A stretch of DNA of 5,159 nt from Prevotellaceae bacterium (GTDB lineage: Bacteria; Bacteroidota; Bacteroidia; Bacteroidales; UBA932), in contig JAISDK010000177.1 of the NCBI GenBank assembly GCA_031264875.1, positions 1 to 5,159 on the forward strand, written 5' to 3'. Each line of letters begins with the position of its first letter. The first letter of the stretch is position 1. The notes under the pieces were generated by a model. That model saw only the letters and a list, made by a program, of their open reading frames with translations, searched no databases and was not told the DNA's origin. Shown here in pieces: positions 1 to 5,159 of this stretch. Made by a program: the position numbers and the translations under genes.

Positions 1-113
1 TAAATTCTTCCGCCCGTAATCATCCGGTGGATGATTTCTGTTTTGTCCACATACAGGCAATTCCTGCTGCGTAACTTCTCGAATGACTGTGTATCCAGTC
101 CTAACTGTTTCAT
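1..113 (-). CDS. AAA-ATPase-like family protein, N-terminal fragment (runs off left edge)
   Basis: This is the first 37 codons of a gene read leftwards, beginning with ATG at 113-111 and open to the window edge. The peptide starts MKQLGLDTQSFEKLRSRN and continues with LYVDKTEIIHRMITGG. An opening of the type 'G.qsFe+lr..n.lYVDKT..i..l...g' is the hallmark of the AAA-ATPase-like family, in which a P-loop follows about 10 residues later and a PD-(D/E)XK nuclease-like domain lies at the C-terminus. Those parts are outside the window, so neither ATP binding nor a nuclease site can be confirmed here. Members are often present in many copies per Bacteroidota genome and their role is not settled; defence or mobile-DNA links are only inference. 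The start is supported by a TAnnTTTG promoter box about 33 bases upstream and by the family's usual N-terminus. Confidence 0.8.
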   Translation of the reverse strand, partial: MKQLGLDTQSFEKLRSRNCLYVDKTEIIHRMITGGRI

Positions 114-145
114 GACTTAGACTTTTATAATTACAAAATTTTGCA

Positions 146-181
146 CAAATATAATTACTTTATTTATGTCGAGTTAAAAAA
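146..181 (-). promoter_or_regulatory. Putative Bacteroidota promoter of the AAA-ATPase-like gene
   Basis: Read on the minus strand, 153-146 is TATATTTG, a full match to the -7 box TAnnTTTG. About 20 bases further upstream is a T-rich stretch (TTTTTTAA, near 181-174) where the -33 TTTG would lie; it is only a partial match. Transcription would begin near 140, giving a leader of roughly 25-30 nt before the ATG at 113. The surroundings are strongly A/T-rich, so chance matches are possible. Confidence 0.5.
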
Positions 182-429
182 GAAAAGAGATTTACCTTTA
201 ATTCTCGAACTGATGAAAAATTTTGAACATATACAATACCCATGGTTGAAGAATAAAAAAATCAAATTTCTGCCTATTGCTGCTTCTTAAAATTAGGGTC
301 GGTATTTATACATGAAAATCTGTGTTTAACAGTCCAGACATAGATATCCTGACCCGTTCGGCAATGATACTTATTCCTGTAGCTGTTTAACCAGTTCCTG
401 AAACCGTTCAAGGTCGAATTACAGGCAAA

Positions 430-447
430 ATACCACAAAAATGGTAT
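430..447. repeat. Inverted repeat ATACCA-N6-TGGTAT, candidate operator
   Basis: A perfect 6-base dyad (ATACCA at 430-435, TGGTAT at 442-447) is separated by CAAAAA. It lies 23 bases upstream of the -7 box of the PLP enzyme gene, so it covers the place where the -33 element must be. That is the usual position for a repressor site. No regulator gene is in the window and I cannot assign a family. A chance dyad or a small hairpin is possible. Confidence 0.35.
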
Positions 448-477
448 GAATTTAGTGCAGCAAAGGCAGTATCTTTG
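445..477 (+). promoter_or_regulatory. Putative Bacteroidota promoter of the PLP enzyme gene
   Basis: TATCTTTG at 470-477 is a full match to the -7 box TAnnTTTG. At the expected distance upstream there is only TATG (445-448), a 3-of-4 match to TTTG with a 21-base gap. Transcription should start near 482-484, so the leader before the ATG at 496 is only about 12-15 nt. The box contains the TTG triplet (475-477) that could otherwise be taken as a start codon, and this decides the gene start in favour of 496. Confidence 0.6.
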
Positions 478-495
478 CAAAAAAATATAAAGAAT

Positions 496-1704
496 ATGAC
501 ACGAGAAAACATTTTACGTACCGGAGAGCAGACCAAGGCTGTTCATGCCGGAGAATTTCCCGATCCCGTAACCGGCGCTTCAGCTCCAAACATAGTGATG
601 TCCACCACATTTGTCGTGGATGCCGACACAGGTTTTTCGGTAGAAGGAATGGACGAAAACGATGCATGGGTTTATACCCGCTGGGGAAATCCTACAATCC
701 GGCAGCTGGAAGACAAACTGTCTGTAATAGAAGGCGCCGAAACTGCCATAGCCTTTGCCAGCGGGATGGGCGCCATTGTTGCGCTGCTGTTTCATTTACT
801 GAAATCGGGAGACCATGCGATTGTCAGCGACGTTGCATACGCAGCCCTGTCGGAGATAGCCAACGAACTGATTCCGGAACTGGGCATAGAAATAACCAAG
901 GTCAATACGTCCGATATCGACGCCATCAGTGCGGCAGTAAAGTCAAATACCAAACTGATATACACAGAAACTCCGTGTAATCCGATACTCAGGCTTACAG
1001 ATATTGCTGCCGTTGCCGCCATTGCCCGCGACGTGGGAGCGAAACTCGCTGTAGATTCCACTTTTGCCACTCCAGTTGCAACCAAGCCCTTACAGTTGGG
1101 CGCAGATTTCGTCATTCATTCCCTGACAAAGTATTTGGGTGGTCACGGCGATGCTTTAGGCGGTGTTCTGCTGGGCAGTAAACGCGAACTTGTACCATTG
1201 CGCAGGAAAACGTCAATCCGTTTTGGAGGAACGATAAGTCCGTTCAACGCATGGCTGATTATCAGAGGACTTGCAACTCTGCCGATACGTATGCGGATAC
1301 ATCAGGAGAATGCAATGAAAATCGCTTCGTATCTCGAACAGAATCACAGAATCAAACGGGTGATTTATCCGGGACTGGAGTCGCATCCTCAGCACGAACT
1401 GGCTAAACAGCAAATGAAAAACTTTTCGGGGATTCTTACTTTTCAGGTAAATGACAGTGAAAGCATACGAAAAATAACCGAAAAACTGCAAATAATTCAT
1501 TATGCCGTTTCTTTGGGACATCACCGCTCTCTGATTTTTTACCTTAGTTCCAAAGATTTACTGCAAACATCATTTAAGTTTGTTACTCCCGGGCAATACG
1601 ATTCATGGAATACTTTTGCCGGAGAAGGAATTTTCCGTTTATCGGCAGGTCTGGAGAATGTTGAGGATTTGATTGCAGACTTGGAACAGGCGCTTCGGGA
1701 ATAG
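496..1704 (+). CDS. PLP-dependent trans-sulfuration enzyme (cystathionine gamma-synthase / methionine gamma-lyase superfamily)
   Basis: This is a complete 402-residue cytoplasmic enzyme of the Cys/Met metabolism PLP family, of typical length (about 380-430). Visible active-site features are YTRWGNPT (60-67; Y60 and R62 bind the PLP phosphate of the partner subunit), SGMGA (89-93, phosphate loop), Y115 (stacks on the PLP ring), ETPCNP (158-163), D187 in VDSTFATP (pairs with the pyridine nitrogen), the Schiff-base lysine K212 in HSLTKYLGGHGD, the ISPFNAWLIIRGL segment from 247, and R381 in RLSAGLEN (substrate carboxylate). The enzyme should cleave or exchange C-S bonds of homoserine- or cysteine-derived amino acids, but exact activity cannot be fixed. 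After Y115 the sequence is A-A-L, so the Cys typical of well-studied methionine gamma-lyases is absent, and the usual HPASMTH motif is replaced by FYLSSKD (348-354). A TTG start at 475 would add 7 residues but lies in the promoter box, so ATG 496 is preferred. It is probably monocistronic, since the next gene is convergent. Confidence 0.9.
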   Translation: MTRENILRTGEQTKAVHAGEFPDPVTGASAPNIVMSTTFVVDADTGFSVEGMDENDAWVYTRWGNPTIRQLEDKLSVIEGAETAIAFASGMGAIVALLFHLLKSGDHAIVSDVAYAALSEIANELIPELGIEITKVNTSDIDAISAAVKSNTKLIYTETPCNPILRLTDIAAVAAIARDVGAKLAVDSTFATPVATKPLQLGADFVIHSLTKYLGGHGDALGGVLLGSKRELVPLRRKTSIRFGGTISPFNAWLIIRGLATLPIRMRIHQENAMKIASYLEQNHRIKRVIYPGLESHPQHELAKQQMKNFSGILTFQVNDSESIRKITEKLQIIHYAVSLGHHRSLIFYLSSKDLLQTSFKFVTPGQYDSWNTFAGEGIFRLSAGLENVEDLIADLEQALRE

Positions 1705-1766
1705 AAAATTGAAAATCCCCGTTTCGACAAGACCGATATATCAACCCGCCCAACTCCCTGCATTAA

Positions 1767-1803
1767 GAAATAAAAAGAGTACAGGATTATATACCTGTAC
1801 TCT
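1767..1803 (-). terminator. Rho-independent terminator of the oxidoreductase-ThuA-DUF1097 unit
   Basis: A 10-bp perfect stem (AGAGTACAGG at 1776-1785 with CCTGTACTCT at 1794-1803) encloses an 8-base loop. On the minus strand it is followed directly by TTTTTATTTC (complement of 1776-1767), the arrangement of an intrinsic terminator. It lies 27 bases past the stop of the DUF1097 gene. On the plus strand the hairpin is followed by TCCTAATATAAA with no T-run, so it fits the leftward genes much better, although it may also slow readthrough from the convergent PLP enzyme gene. Confidence 0.75.
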
Positions 1804-1829
1804 CCTAATATAAAAAAAAGAAAAACAAT

Positions 1830-2348
1830 TTATTTATCGAAAGCTTTAGCCAGCCAGCCTTTGCCTGCAACAGTAATCCATCCGAACAGCAGTCCGAGAA
1901 ATCCGTAAACAAGCTCAACTGTGACCGCAGCGCAAAGATTACCGCCGGCTTCCGGCACATAATTGATTATGCCGAAAAAACATCCCGAAGCGACAAACAT
2001 CGAAGGGATATAGTTAATCCACGGTACCTTTTCCAGATACAGCACAAGAAACACAATAATAAACACTGCAATCGGCACCATAAAAAATGGCGTGCAGGAA
2101 AATAGACCGGCAAGTTTAACAATGCCAATAGAGAACGCAATACCGATAACGTAGCCTATAGCGGCGCGTATCCCGTCTTTGGCGGTACCCGTAAAGAAGT
2201 ACACCGCCCATGCCACGAATGCGATATAGGTAAATCCTTTGTCACTGCCTACGGGCATGCACCCTTTAATTGACTGGTCGATGCAGACGATTAGAAAAGC
2301 AAGCAAAGCTGTATAAGCCGAGCCTACTGCAAAAGAAATATTCTTCAT
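1830..2348 (-). CDS. DUF1097-type integral membrane protein
   Basis: The product has 172 residues and is almost wholly hydrophobic. About six membrane helices can be placed near 6-24, 38-54, 61-80, 86-105, 112-131 and 138-160, with small charged loops (K57, D58, R61; E106, K107) and a basic tail (K163, K168, K172). The pattern of a small six-helix protein with a 'AFVAWAVYFFTG..KDG' segment after helix 1, and a final 'E.VYGFLGLLFGW' helix, resembles the DUF1097 family, which includes E. coli YcdZ (about 160 residues). That assignment is by recognition only. No biochemical role is established for the family; a transport role is inference. The gene begins 40 bases after the ThuA-domain gene with no promoter box visible in the gap, so it is probably the third gene of the unit. 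The ATG at 2348 has A-rich sequence upstream and no clear Shine-Dalgarno. Confidence 0.7.
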   Translation of the reverse strand: MKNISFAVGSAYTALLAFLIVCIDQSIKGCMPVGSDKGFTYIAFVAWAVYFFTGTAKDGIRAAIGYVIGIAFSIGIVKLAGLFSCTPFFMVPIAVFIIVFLVLYLEKVPWINYIPSMFVASGCFFGIINYVPEAGGNLCAAVTVELVYGFLGLLFGWITVAGKGWLAKAFDK

Positions 2349-2388
2349 ACTTTTAAAATCTTTATATTATACATTAATTAATTACATT

Positions 2389-3273
2389 CTATTTTCGTGG
2401 AAAATCGTCAGGTACTTTCTGGGTCACTTTGCCCGTTGCAGCCCATTCTGTTCCACGCAGGAAAGTTACAATAAAACTTGCTCCTTCAACAGCCGGATGA
2501 GTAGATTCACCGCCTACATGTCCGAGTACGGTATGAAAAATGCGTCCCTTACCCCATTTGATTACCATCAGCATCGGTTCGTCGCGACCTGTTCCTCTGG
2601 TTTCCTTGGCTGAATAGGCAGTAGCGAGAACGGTAAGGTTTTTTGCAGGTCCTCGCAAACGGTCATACAATTCATCCTTGCTGTGCGTCCATGTTTCCGG
2701 TAAGCCTTTGGTAATCGGATGTTTTTTGTCACGAACAACAATTTTATACTCGTGTTTGTCGCCATGACTGCCACCCGGGCCGGGAGAAGTATCCCGGACT
2801 TCCTTTCCGTCTGAATAATACACATACGGACCGTCTGTTTCGTCGCGGTTTTCCCAGCCGCCCAAGCCAATTATTTCATTATACTCCTTCCAGTTGCGAA
2901 AAGCGTTGTCGGCAGCGTGATACACAACCACTCCGCCTCCGTTCTTCACATATTCCAGAAAAGCTTTATTGGTCTCATCCGACCATGCGTCGCCATTATA
3001 GTCCAGGACAACAGCTTTATATGCCGAAAAATCGGGACGAAATGAAGACATGTCCCCGCCCTTATCCGGCGATGTGGCAATATCGGCAGCAAAGACTCCG
3101 CTTTCATTCAGATATTTTTGAAGTATTACATTACTTGCCTTCCAGTTATGGTTATTTTGACCGGTCAGAATAAGCACCTTTATGGGGTCTTTGGCATTGA
3201 GAACAGCCACCGGCAAAAATATCAGGCATAAAATGAGAACTTTTTGAACTGTTTTTCTTAAAAACATAGTCAT
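2389..3273 (-). CDS. Secreted ThuA-domain protein
   Basis: The product has 294 residues. Residues 1-27 form a signal peptide: a basic start (R6, K7, K11), a hydrophobic core VLILCLIFLPVAVL and a likely signal peptidase I cut after VLNA (A27). C16 is not in a lipobox, so it is not a clear lipoprotein. The mature part is one ThuA-like domain (glutamine-amidotransferase-like fold), with KVLILTGQNNHNWK (32-45), the GGGVVVYHAADNAF strand-loop (112-125), HPITKGLP (185-192), DELYDRL (200-206), and the KWGKGRIFHTVLGH segment (239-252). The RGTEWAATG ending is typical of bacterial members. ThuA was named for trehalose utilisation, but many homologues lie beside Gfo/Idh/MocA oxidoreductases in polysaccharide or glycoside gene sets and their activity is unproven. 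The gene starts 10 bases after the oxidoreductase stop codon, so co-transcription is very likely. A second ATG two codons in (3267) is an equally possible start. Confidence 0.88.
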   Translation of the reverse strand: MTMFLRKTVQKVLILCLIFLPVAVLNAKDPIKVLILTGQNNHNWKASNVILQKYLNESGVFAADIATSPDKGGDMSSFRPDFSAYKAVVLDYNGDAWSDETNKAFLEYVKNGGGVVVYHAADNAFRNWKEYNEIIGLGGWENRDETDGPYVYYSDGKEVRDTSPGPGGSHGDKHEYKIVVRDKKHPITKGLPETWTHSKDELYDRLRGPAKNLTVLATAYSAKETRGTGRDEPMLMVIKWGKGRIFHTVLGHVGGESTHPAVEGASFIVTFLRGTEWAATGKVTQKVPDDFPRK

Positions 3274-3283
3274 ATTAGATCAA

Positions 3284-4576
3284 TTATATTTTTAACACCC
3301 ACGGTTTTCTAATAAATCCCAAACGCAGTTTATTTGCTTCGGTATCATTAACAAATTCCTCCTTGGCAGGATTCCAGAACAGCGGACGCTGCAATTCATA
3401 ACATATATTGGTGAGATGACAGACGGAAGCCGTGCGGTGACCGATTTCTGCCGTACTTACAGTAGGTTTCCGCGATTTGATGCAGTCTATCCAGTTTTGA
3501 TAATGATCGTCGGATTCATACAGTTTGATTTCGTTATCCGAAAACTCATGCGAGGCAAGTTTGCCGGGCAGGGTTTCAAAAAATCCACGACTGATATCAA
3601 TAATTCCTTTCGTTCCGATAAACCTGACAGCATAATCGCGTCCAAATTCTTCGTGAGTCATTTTCACTCCGTTATCATACTCAAAAGTAAGATATTTATG
3701 GTCTTTGTCGGGAGGATAAACGGCGATAGGGCCACTGTCGTCCTTACCGAGTCCCCACTGCGCAATATCGAACATGTGTGCTCCCCAGTCGGCAGTCATA
3801 CCGTTACCGTATTCCTTGTAATTACGCCAGTTAGGATAGTGAGTTTTTTCTACGGGAGGCGAGAGCTCGGAATGATAGGGATTGAACACAGCCGGGCCAA
3901 CCCACATTTCCCAATCCAGATATTCGGGTACAGGTTCAGCGGGCAGGTCGTAGGGTATTGGAGGAGGGCCGCAGCATACTTTAACTTCAAGAATGTCGCC
4001 GATATGACCGTTGCGTACCAGACGGCAGGCATTGCGGAAATTTTTCCATGACCGTTGCATGTTACCCGTCTGATTGATACGTTTGTATTTTTCAACAGCT
4101 TTAACCATTAGACGTCCTTCTTCAATACTGTGCGAGTAGGGTTTTTCACAGTATATGTCCTTCCCCGCTTTTGCCGCCTCAACCACATTGATTGCGTGCC
4201 AGTGATCGGGAGTAGCAATCACTACGGCGTCAATACTTTTGTTTGCAAGCAATTCTCTGAAATCCCTGTAAGTTTTGAAGCCTTTTGCCGAAGAACCGGC
4301 TTTTTCGTACAGTTTTTCCGTAGTGTCTTTGAAGAGTTCCAGTTTGCGGGAATCGACATCGCAGCCTGCAATTACTTTTGCCCGATTTGCAAACGACTTG
4401 AGTAAGTGTCTTGCCTGCACTCCTGCGCCGATATAACCGAGTGTAACCTGGTCGCTTGGCGCAATAAAACCGCTACCGCCCAATACGTGACGCGGAATAA
4501 CTGTAAAGGCAACTGCCGAAGCTAATCCTGCTCCGATAAACTGCCTCCTTGAAACATTATTTCTATTTTTTTCCAT
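3284..4576 (-). CDS. Exported Gfo/Idh/MocA-family NAD(P)-dependent oxidoreductase
   Basis: The product has 430 residues, complete. The N-terminus has a twin-arginine signal (SRRQFIGAG, R10-R11) and a hydrophobic stretch to about 32, predicting folded export to the periplasm. The Rossmann domain follows, with GYIGAG (47-52) for the dinucleotide, D73 of GCDVDSRK at the end of strand 2, ATPDHWHA (121-128), and the family's CEKP motif (143-146, K145 in the active site). The second domain contains GMTADWGAHMFD (259-270), whose D263 and H267 match the conserved D-x-x-x-H catalytic pair. The end, WNPAKEEFVNDTEAN, is typical of the bacterial C-terminal extension. Relatives oxidise sugar hydroxyls, including C3 of glycosides, or use a tightly bound NAD to do redox-neutral glycoside cleavage; the substrate here is unknown. 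It is the first gene of a three-gene unit with a good promoter upstream. The ATG at 4576 is chosen because it gives a normal twin-arginine signal length. Confidence 0.92.
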   Translation of the reverse strand: MEKNRNNVSRRQFIGAGLASAVAFTVIPRHVLGGSGFIAPSDQVTLGYIGAGVQARHLLKSFANRAKVIAGCDVDSRKLELFKDTTEKLYEKAGSSAKGFKTYRDFRELLANKSIDAVVIATPDHWHAINVVEAAKAGKDIYCEKPYSHSIEEGRLMVKAVEKYKRINQTGNMQRSWKNFRNACRLVRNGHIGDILEVKVCCGPPPIPYDLPAEPVPEYLDWEMWVGPAVFNPYHSELSPPVEKTHYPNWRNYKEYGNGMTADWGAHMFDIAQWGLGKDDSGPIAVYPPDKDHKYLTFEYDNGVKMTHEEFGRDYAVRFIGTKGIIDISRGFFETLPGKLASHEFSDNEIKLYESDDHYQNWIDCIKSRKPTVSTAEIGHRTASVCHLTNICYELQRPLFWNPAKEEFVNDTEANKLRLGFIRKPWVLKI

Positions 4577-4662
4577 AAGAACTAAATATTTTTTTATATA
4601 TATGACATTACTATCTATTATTTTCGGCGCTACTATTCAGAATCCGAAGTCCATTTCGGGCG
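4577..4662 (-). promoter_or_regulatory. Long 5' leader of the oxidoreductase mRNA
   Basis: If transcription starts near 4657, the leader is about 80 nt. It begins with a small hairpin, CCGAA-N6-TTCGG on the minus strand (4659-4644), and then becomes very A/T-rich (TATATATA and an A-run at 4590-4605) just before the ATG at 4576. There is no Shine-Dalgarno, and the A-rich tract before the start is what Bacteroidota genes often use instead. I recognise no known riboswitch in it. The 5-bp hairpin is short and may have no function. Confidence 0.4.
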
Positions 4663-4694
4663 CAAATGTAAAAACAAATTATTTGCTGTACAAA
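4663..4694 (-). promoter_or_regulatory. Bacteroidota promoter of the oxidoreductase-ThuA-DUF1097 unit
   Basis: On the minus strand, TTTG at 4694-4691 and TACATTTG at 4670-4663 are perfect matches to the -33 (TTTG) and -7 (TAnnTTTG) boxes of the primary Bacteroidota sigma factor, separated by 20 bases, the expected spacing. It is the best promoter match in the window. Transcription would begin near 4656-4659 and run left through three genes to the hairpin terminator at 1767-1803. Confidence 0.75.
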
Positions 4695-4765
4695 ATTTTT
4701 TTCATTTCATCTAAAATTCATATTGCATTTGTCTTTATACCGCGCTCGGGGTAAAATAGTGAGAT

Positions 4766-4786
4766 AAAAATGTAGCGATTCTTCGC
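4766..4786 (-). terminator. Weak candidate terminator downstream of rimM
   Basis: A short stem (GCGA 4775-4778 with TCGC 4783-4786, 4-base loop) is followed on the minus strand, four bases on, by TTTTT (complement of 4770-4766). It lies about 78 bases past the rimM stop codon, between that gene and the next promoter. The stem is only 4 bp, so this is a weak case; no better terminator is visible between 4700 and 4863. Confidence 0.22.
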
Positions 4787-4863
4787 GTCTTATGATGTCG
4801 GAGGTGTAAGCCTTTAAGTTGACGGCATTAGGCTTTAATCTTTTATGTTACTAACTCATATCT

Positions 4864-5159
4864 TTAAAGTTCCAGCAATCCGTCGGGGATTGTAGTATGT
4901 ATAATTTTCCTGCGGTATTCCATTTTTTTAATTCCATTTAGCGGAATCATAACCGGTTTTTCATTAACTGTAATCTCGATACACGGATTTCCGGGATATT
5001 CGAAAACCTCGTTGACCTGTCCTAAATTTCCGAGAATGGAATCAATAACAGTGAAACCCTTTAAATCTGACAGATTTGTATCGGATTCGCGGGAAATCTC
5101 CGGCTGAGAAAAAATCTCTTTACCGACGAGTTCTTCGGCAAGTTCTTCCGATTCCATGT
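4864..5159 (-). CDS. rimM: Ribosome maturation factor RimM, C-terminal part (runs off right edge)
   Basis: This is the last 98 or so codons of a minus-strand gene ending in TAA at 4866-4864. It begins with ESEELAEELVGKEIF, which matches the end of the RimM N-terminal domain (the 'eeAeaLvGkel' segment). It then has the PRC-barrel domain with LKGFTVID, LGNLGQVNEVFEYPGN, PVMIPL and the characteristic ending IPDGLLEL. RimM binds ribosomal protein S19 in the 30S head and assists 16S rRNA processing and 30S assembly. Full-length RimM is about 165-180 residues, so some 70-80 are missing; the ATG at 5157 is internal, since a full protein needs the N-terminal domain. In many Bacteroidota rimM is followed by other housekeeping genes on the same strand; here it is followed instead by a new promoter and the sugar-oxidoreductase unit. 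Confidence 0.85.
   Translation of the reverse strand, partial: MESEELAEELVGKEIFSQPEISRESDTNLSDLKGFTVIDSILGNLGQVNEVFEYPGNPCIEITVNEKPVMIPLNGIKKMEYRRKIIHTTIPDGLLEL

Larger units (their letters stand above)
114..495. other. Divergent intergenic region (about 380 bases) without a supported gene
   Basis: This region separates the leftward AAA-ATPase-like gene from the rightward PLP enzyme gene. It holds one putative promoter for each neighbour and an inverted repeat at 430-447. Between about 190 and 425 I see no credible gene: the longest open frame is a 68-codon minus-strand one (274-480) whose peptide is Cys/Trp/Tyr-rich with no recognisable motif and which overlaps the promoter of the next gene. 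I looked for SAM-I and SAM-II riboswitch features, because the downstream gene acts on sulfur amino acids, and did not recognise either. Confidence 0.6.

Noticed and set aside
371..418. Minus-strand stretch that reads FDLERFQELVKQLQE followed by TAA, resembling a natural protein C-terminus
   Set aside because: It is only 15 codons between two stops, and the sequence upstream on that strand belongs to another gene's promoter. It could be a relict of a lost gene, but it is too short to support.
241..470. Possible sulfur-related riboswitch (SAM-I or SAM-II) before the PLP enzyme gene
   Set aside because: No recognisable conserved core or stem arrangement was found, and the promoter at 470-477 lies downstream of this region, so it would not be in the mRNA.
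274..480. 68-codon minus-strand open frame in the intergenic region
   Set aside because: The peptide is rich in Cys, Trp and Tyr with no recognisable motif, and it overlaps the promoter and dyad of the PLP enzyme gene. It is most likely a chance frame.
3416..4051. 211-codon plus-strand open frame
   Set aside because: It is antisense to the well-supported Gfo/Idh/MocA gene, lacks any family motif and is a shadow of that gene's codon bias.
4808..4835. Inverted repeat AAGCCT-N16-AGGCTT between rimM and the oxidoreductase promoter
   Set aside because: A 6-bp stem with a 16-base loop and no T-run after it on the minus strand does not make a terminator, and no RNA family is recognised.
4741..4863. 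Possible small gene or RNA between rimM and the oxidoreductase promoter
   Set aside because: The few ATG codons on either strand run into stops within a few codons, and the sequence shows no strong secondary structure.

Overview
The window looks like chromosomal DNA of a Bacteroidota (Bacteroidales-like) bacterium. The evidence is moderately AT-rich coding sequence with very A/T-rich spacers, three matches to the Bacteroidota -7 promoter box TAnnTTTG in the right places (one with a perfect TTTG at 20 bases), little or no Shine-Dalgarno sequence before the starts, and the families present: an AAA-ATPase-like/PD-(D/E)XK protein, a twin-arginine Gfo/Idh/MocA oxidoreductase and a ThuA-like protein. 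No mobile element, CRISPR array, rRNA or tRNA was found.

Layout from left to right: (1) bases 1-113, minus strand, hold the first 37 codons of an AAA-ATPase-like family protein that runs off the left edge. (2) Bases 114-495 are a divergent intergenic region with one promoter for each flanking gene, plus a short inverted repeat that could be an operator. (3) Bases 496-1704, plus strand, encode a complete PLP-dependent trans-sulfuration enzyme (cystathionine gamma-synthase / methionine gamma-lyase superfamily) with an unusual C-terminal active-site segment. (4) Bases 1705-1829 are a convergent junction with a strong hairpin terminator oriented for the minus strand. (5) Bases 1830-4576, minus strand, are a compact three-gene unit transcribed right to left: exported Gfo/Idh/MocA oxidoreductase, then secreted ThuA-domain protein, then a six-helix DUF1097-type membrane protein. 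(6) Bases 4577-4863 carry this unit's promoter and a leader of about 80 nt. (7) Bases 4864-5159, minus strand, are the C-terminal half of the ribosome maturation factor RimM, running off the right edge.

The most coherent functional block is the minus-strand trio. Relatives of the first two genes are often found together in Bacteroidota gene sets for oxidising sugars or glycosides, and both products here carry export signals. The gaps are 10 and 40 bases, with one good promoter in front and one hairpin terminator behind, so co-transcription is likely. The substrate and the role of the membrane protein cannot be read from sequence. The PLP enzyme appears to be its own transcription unit in sulfur amino acid metabolism.
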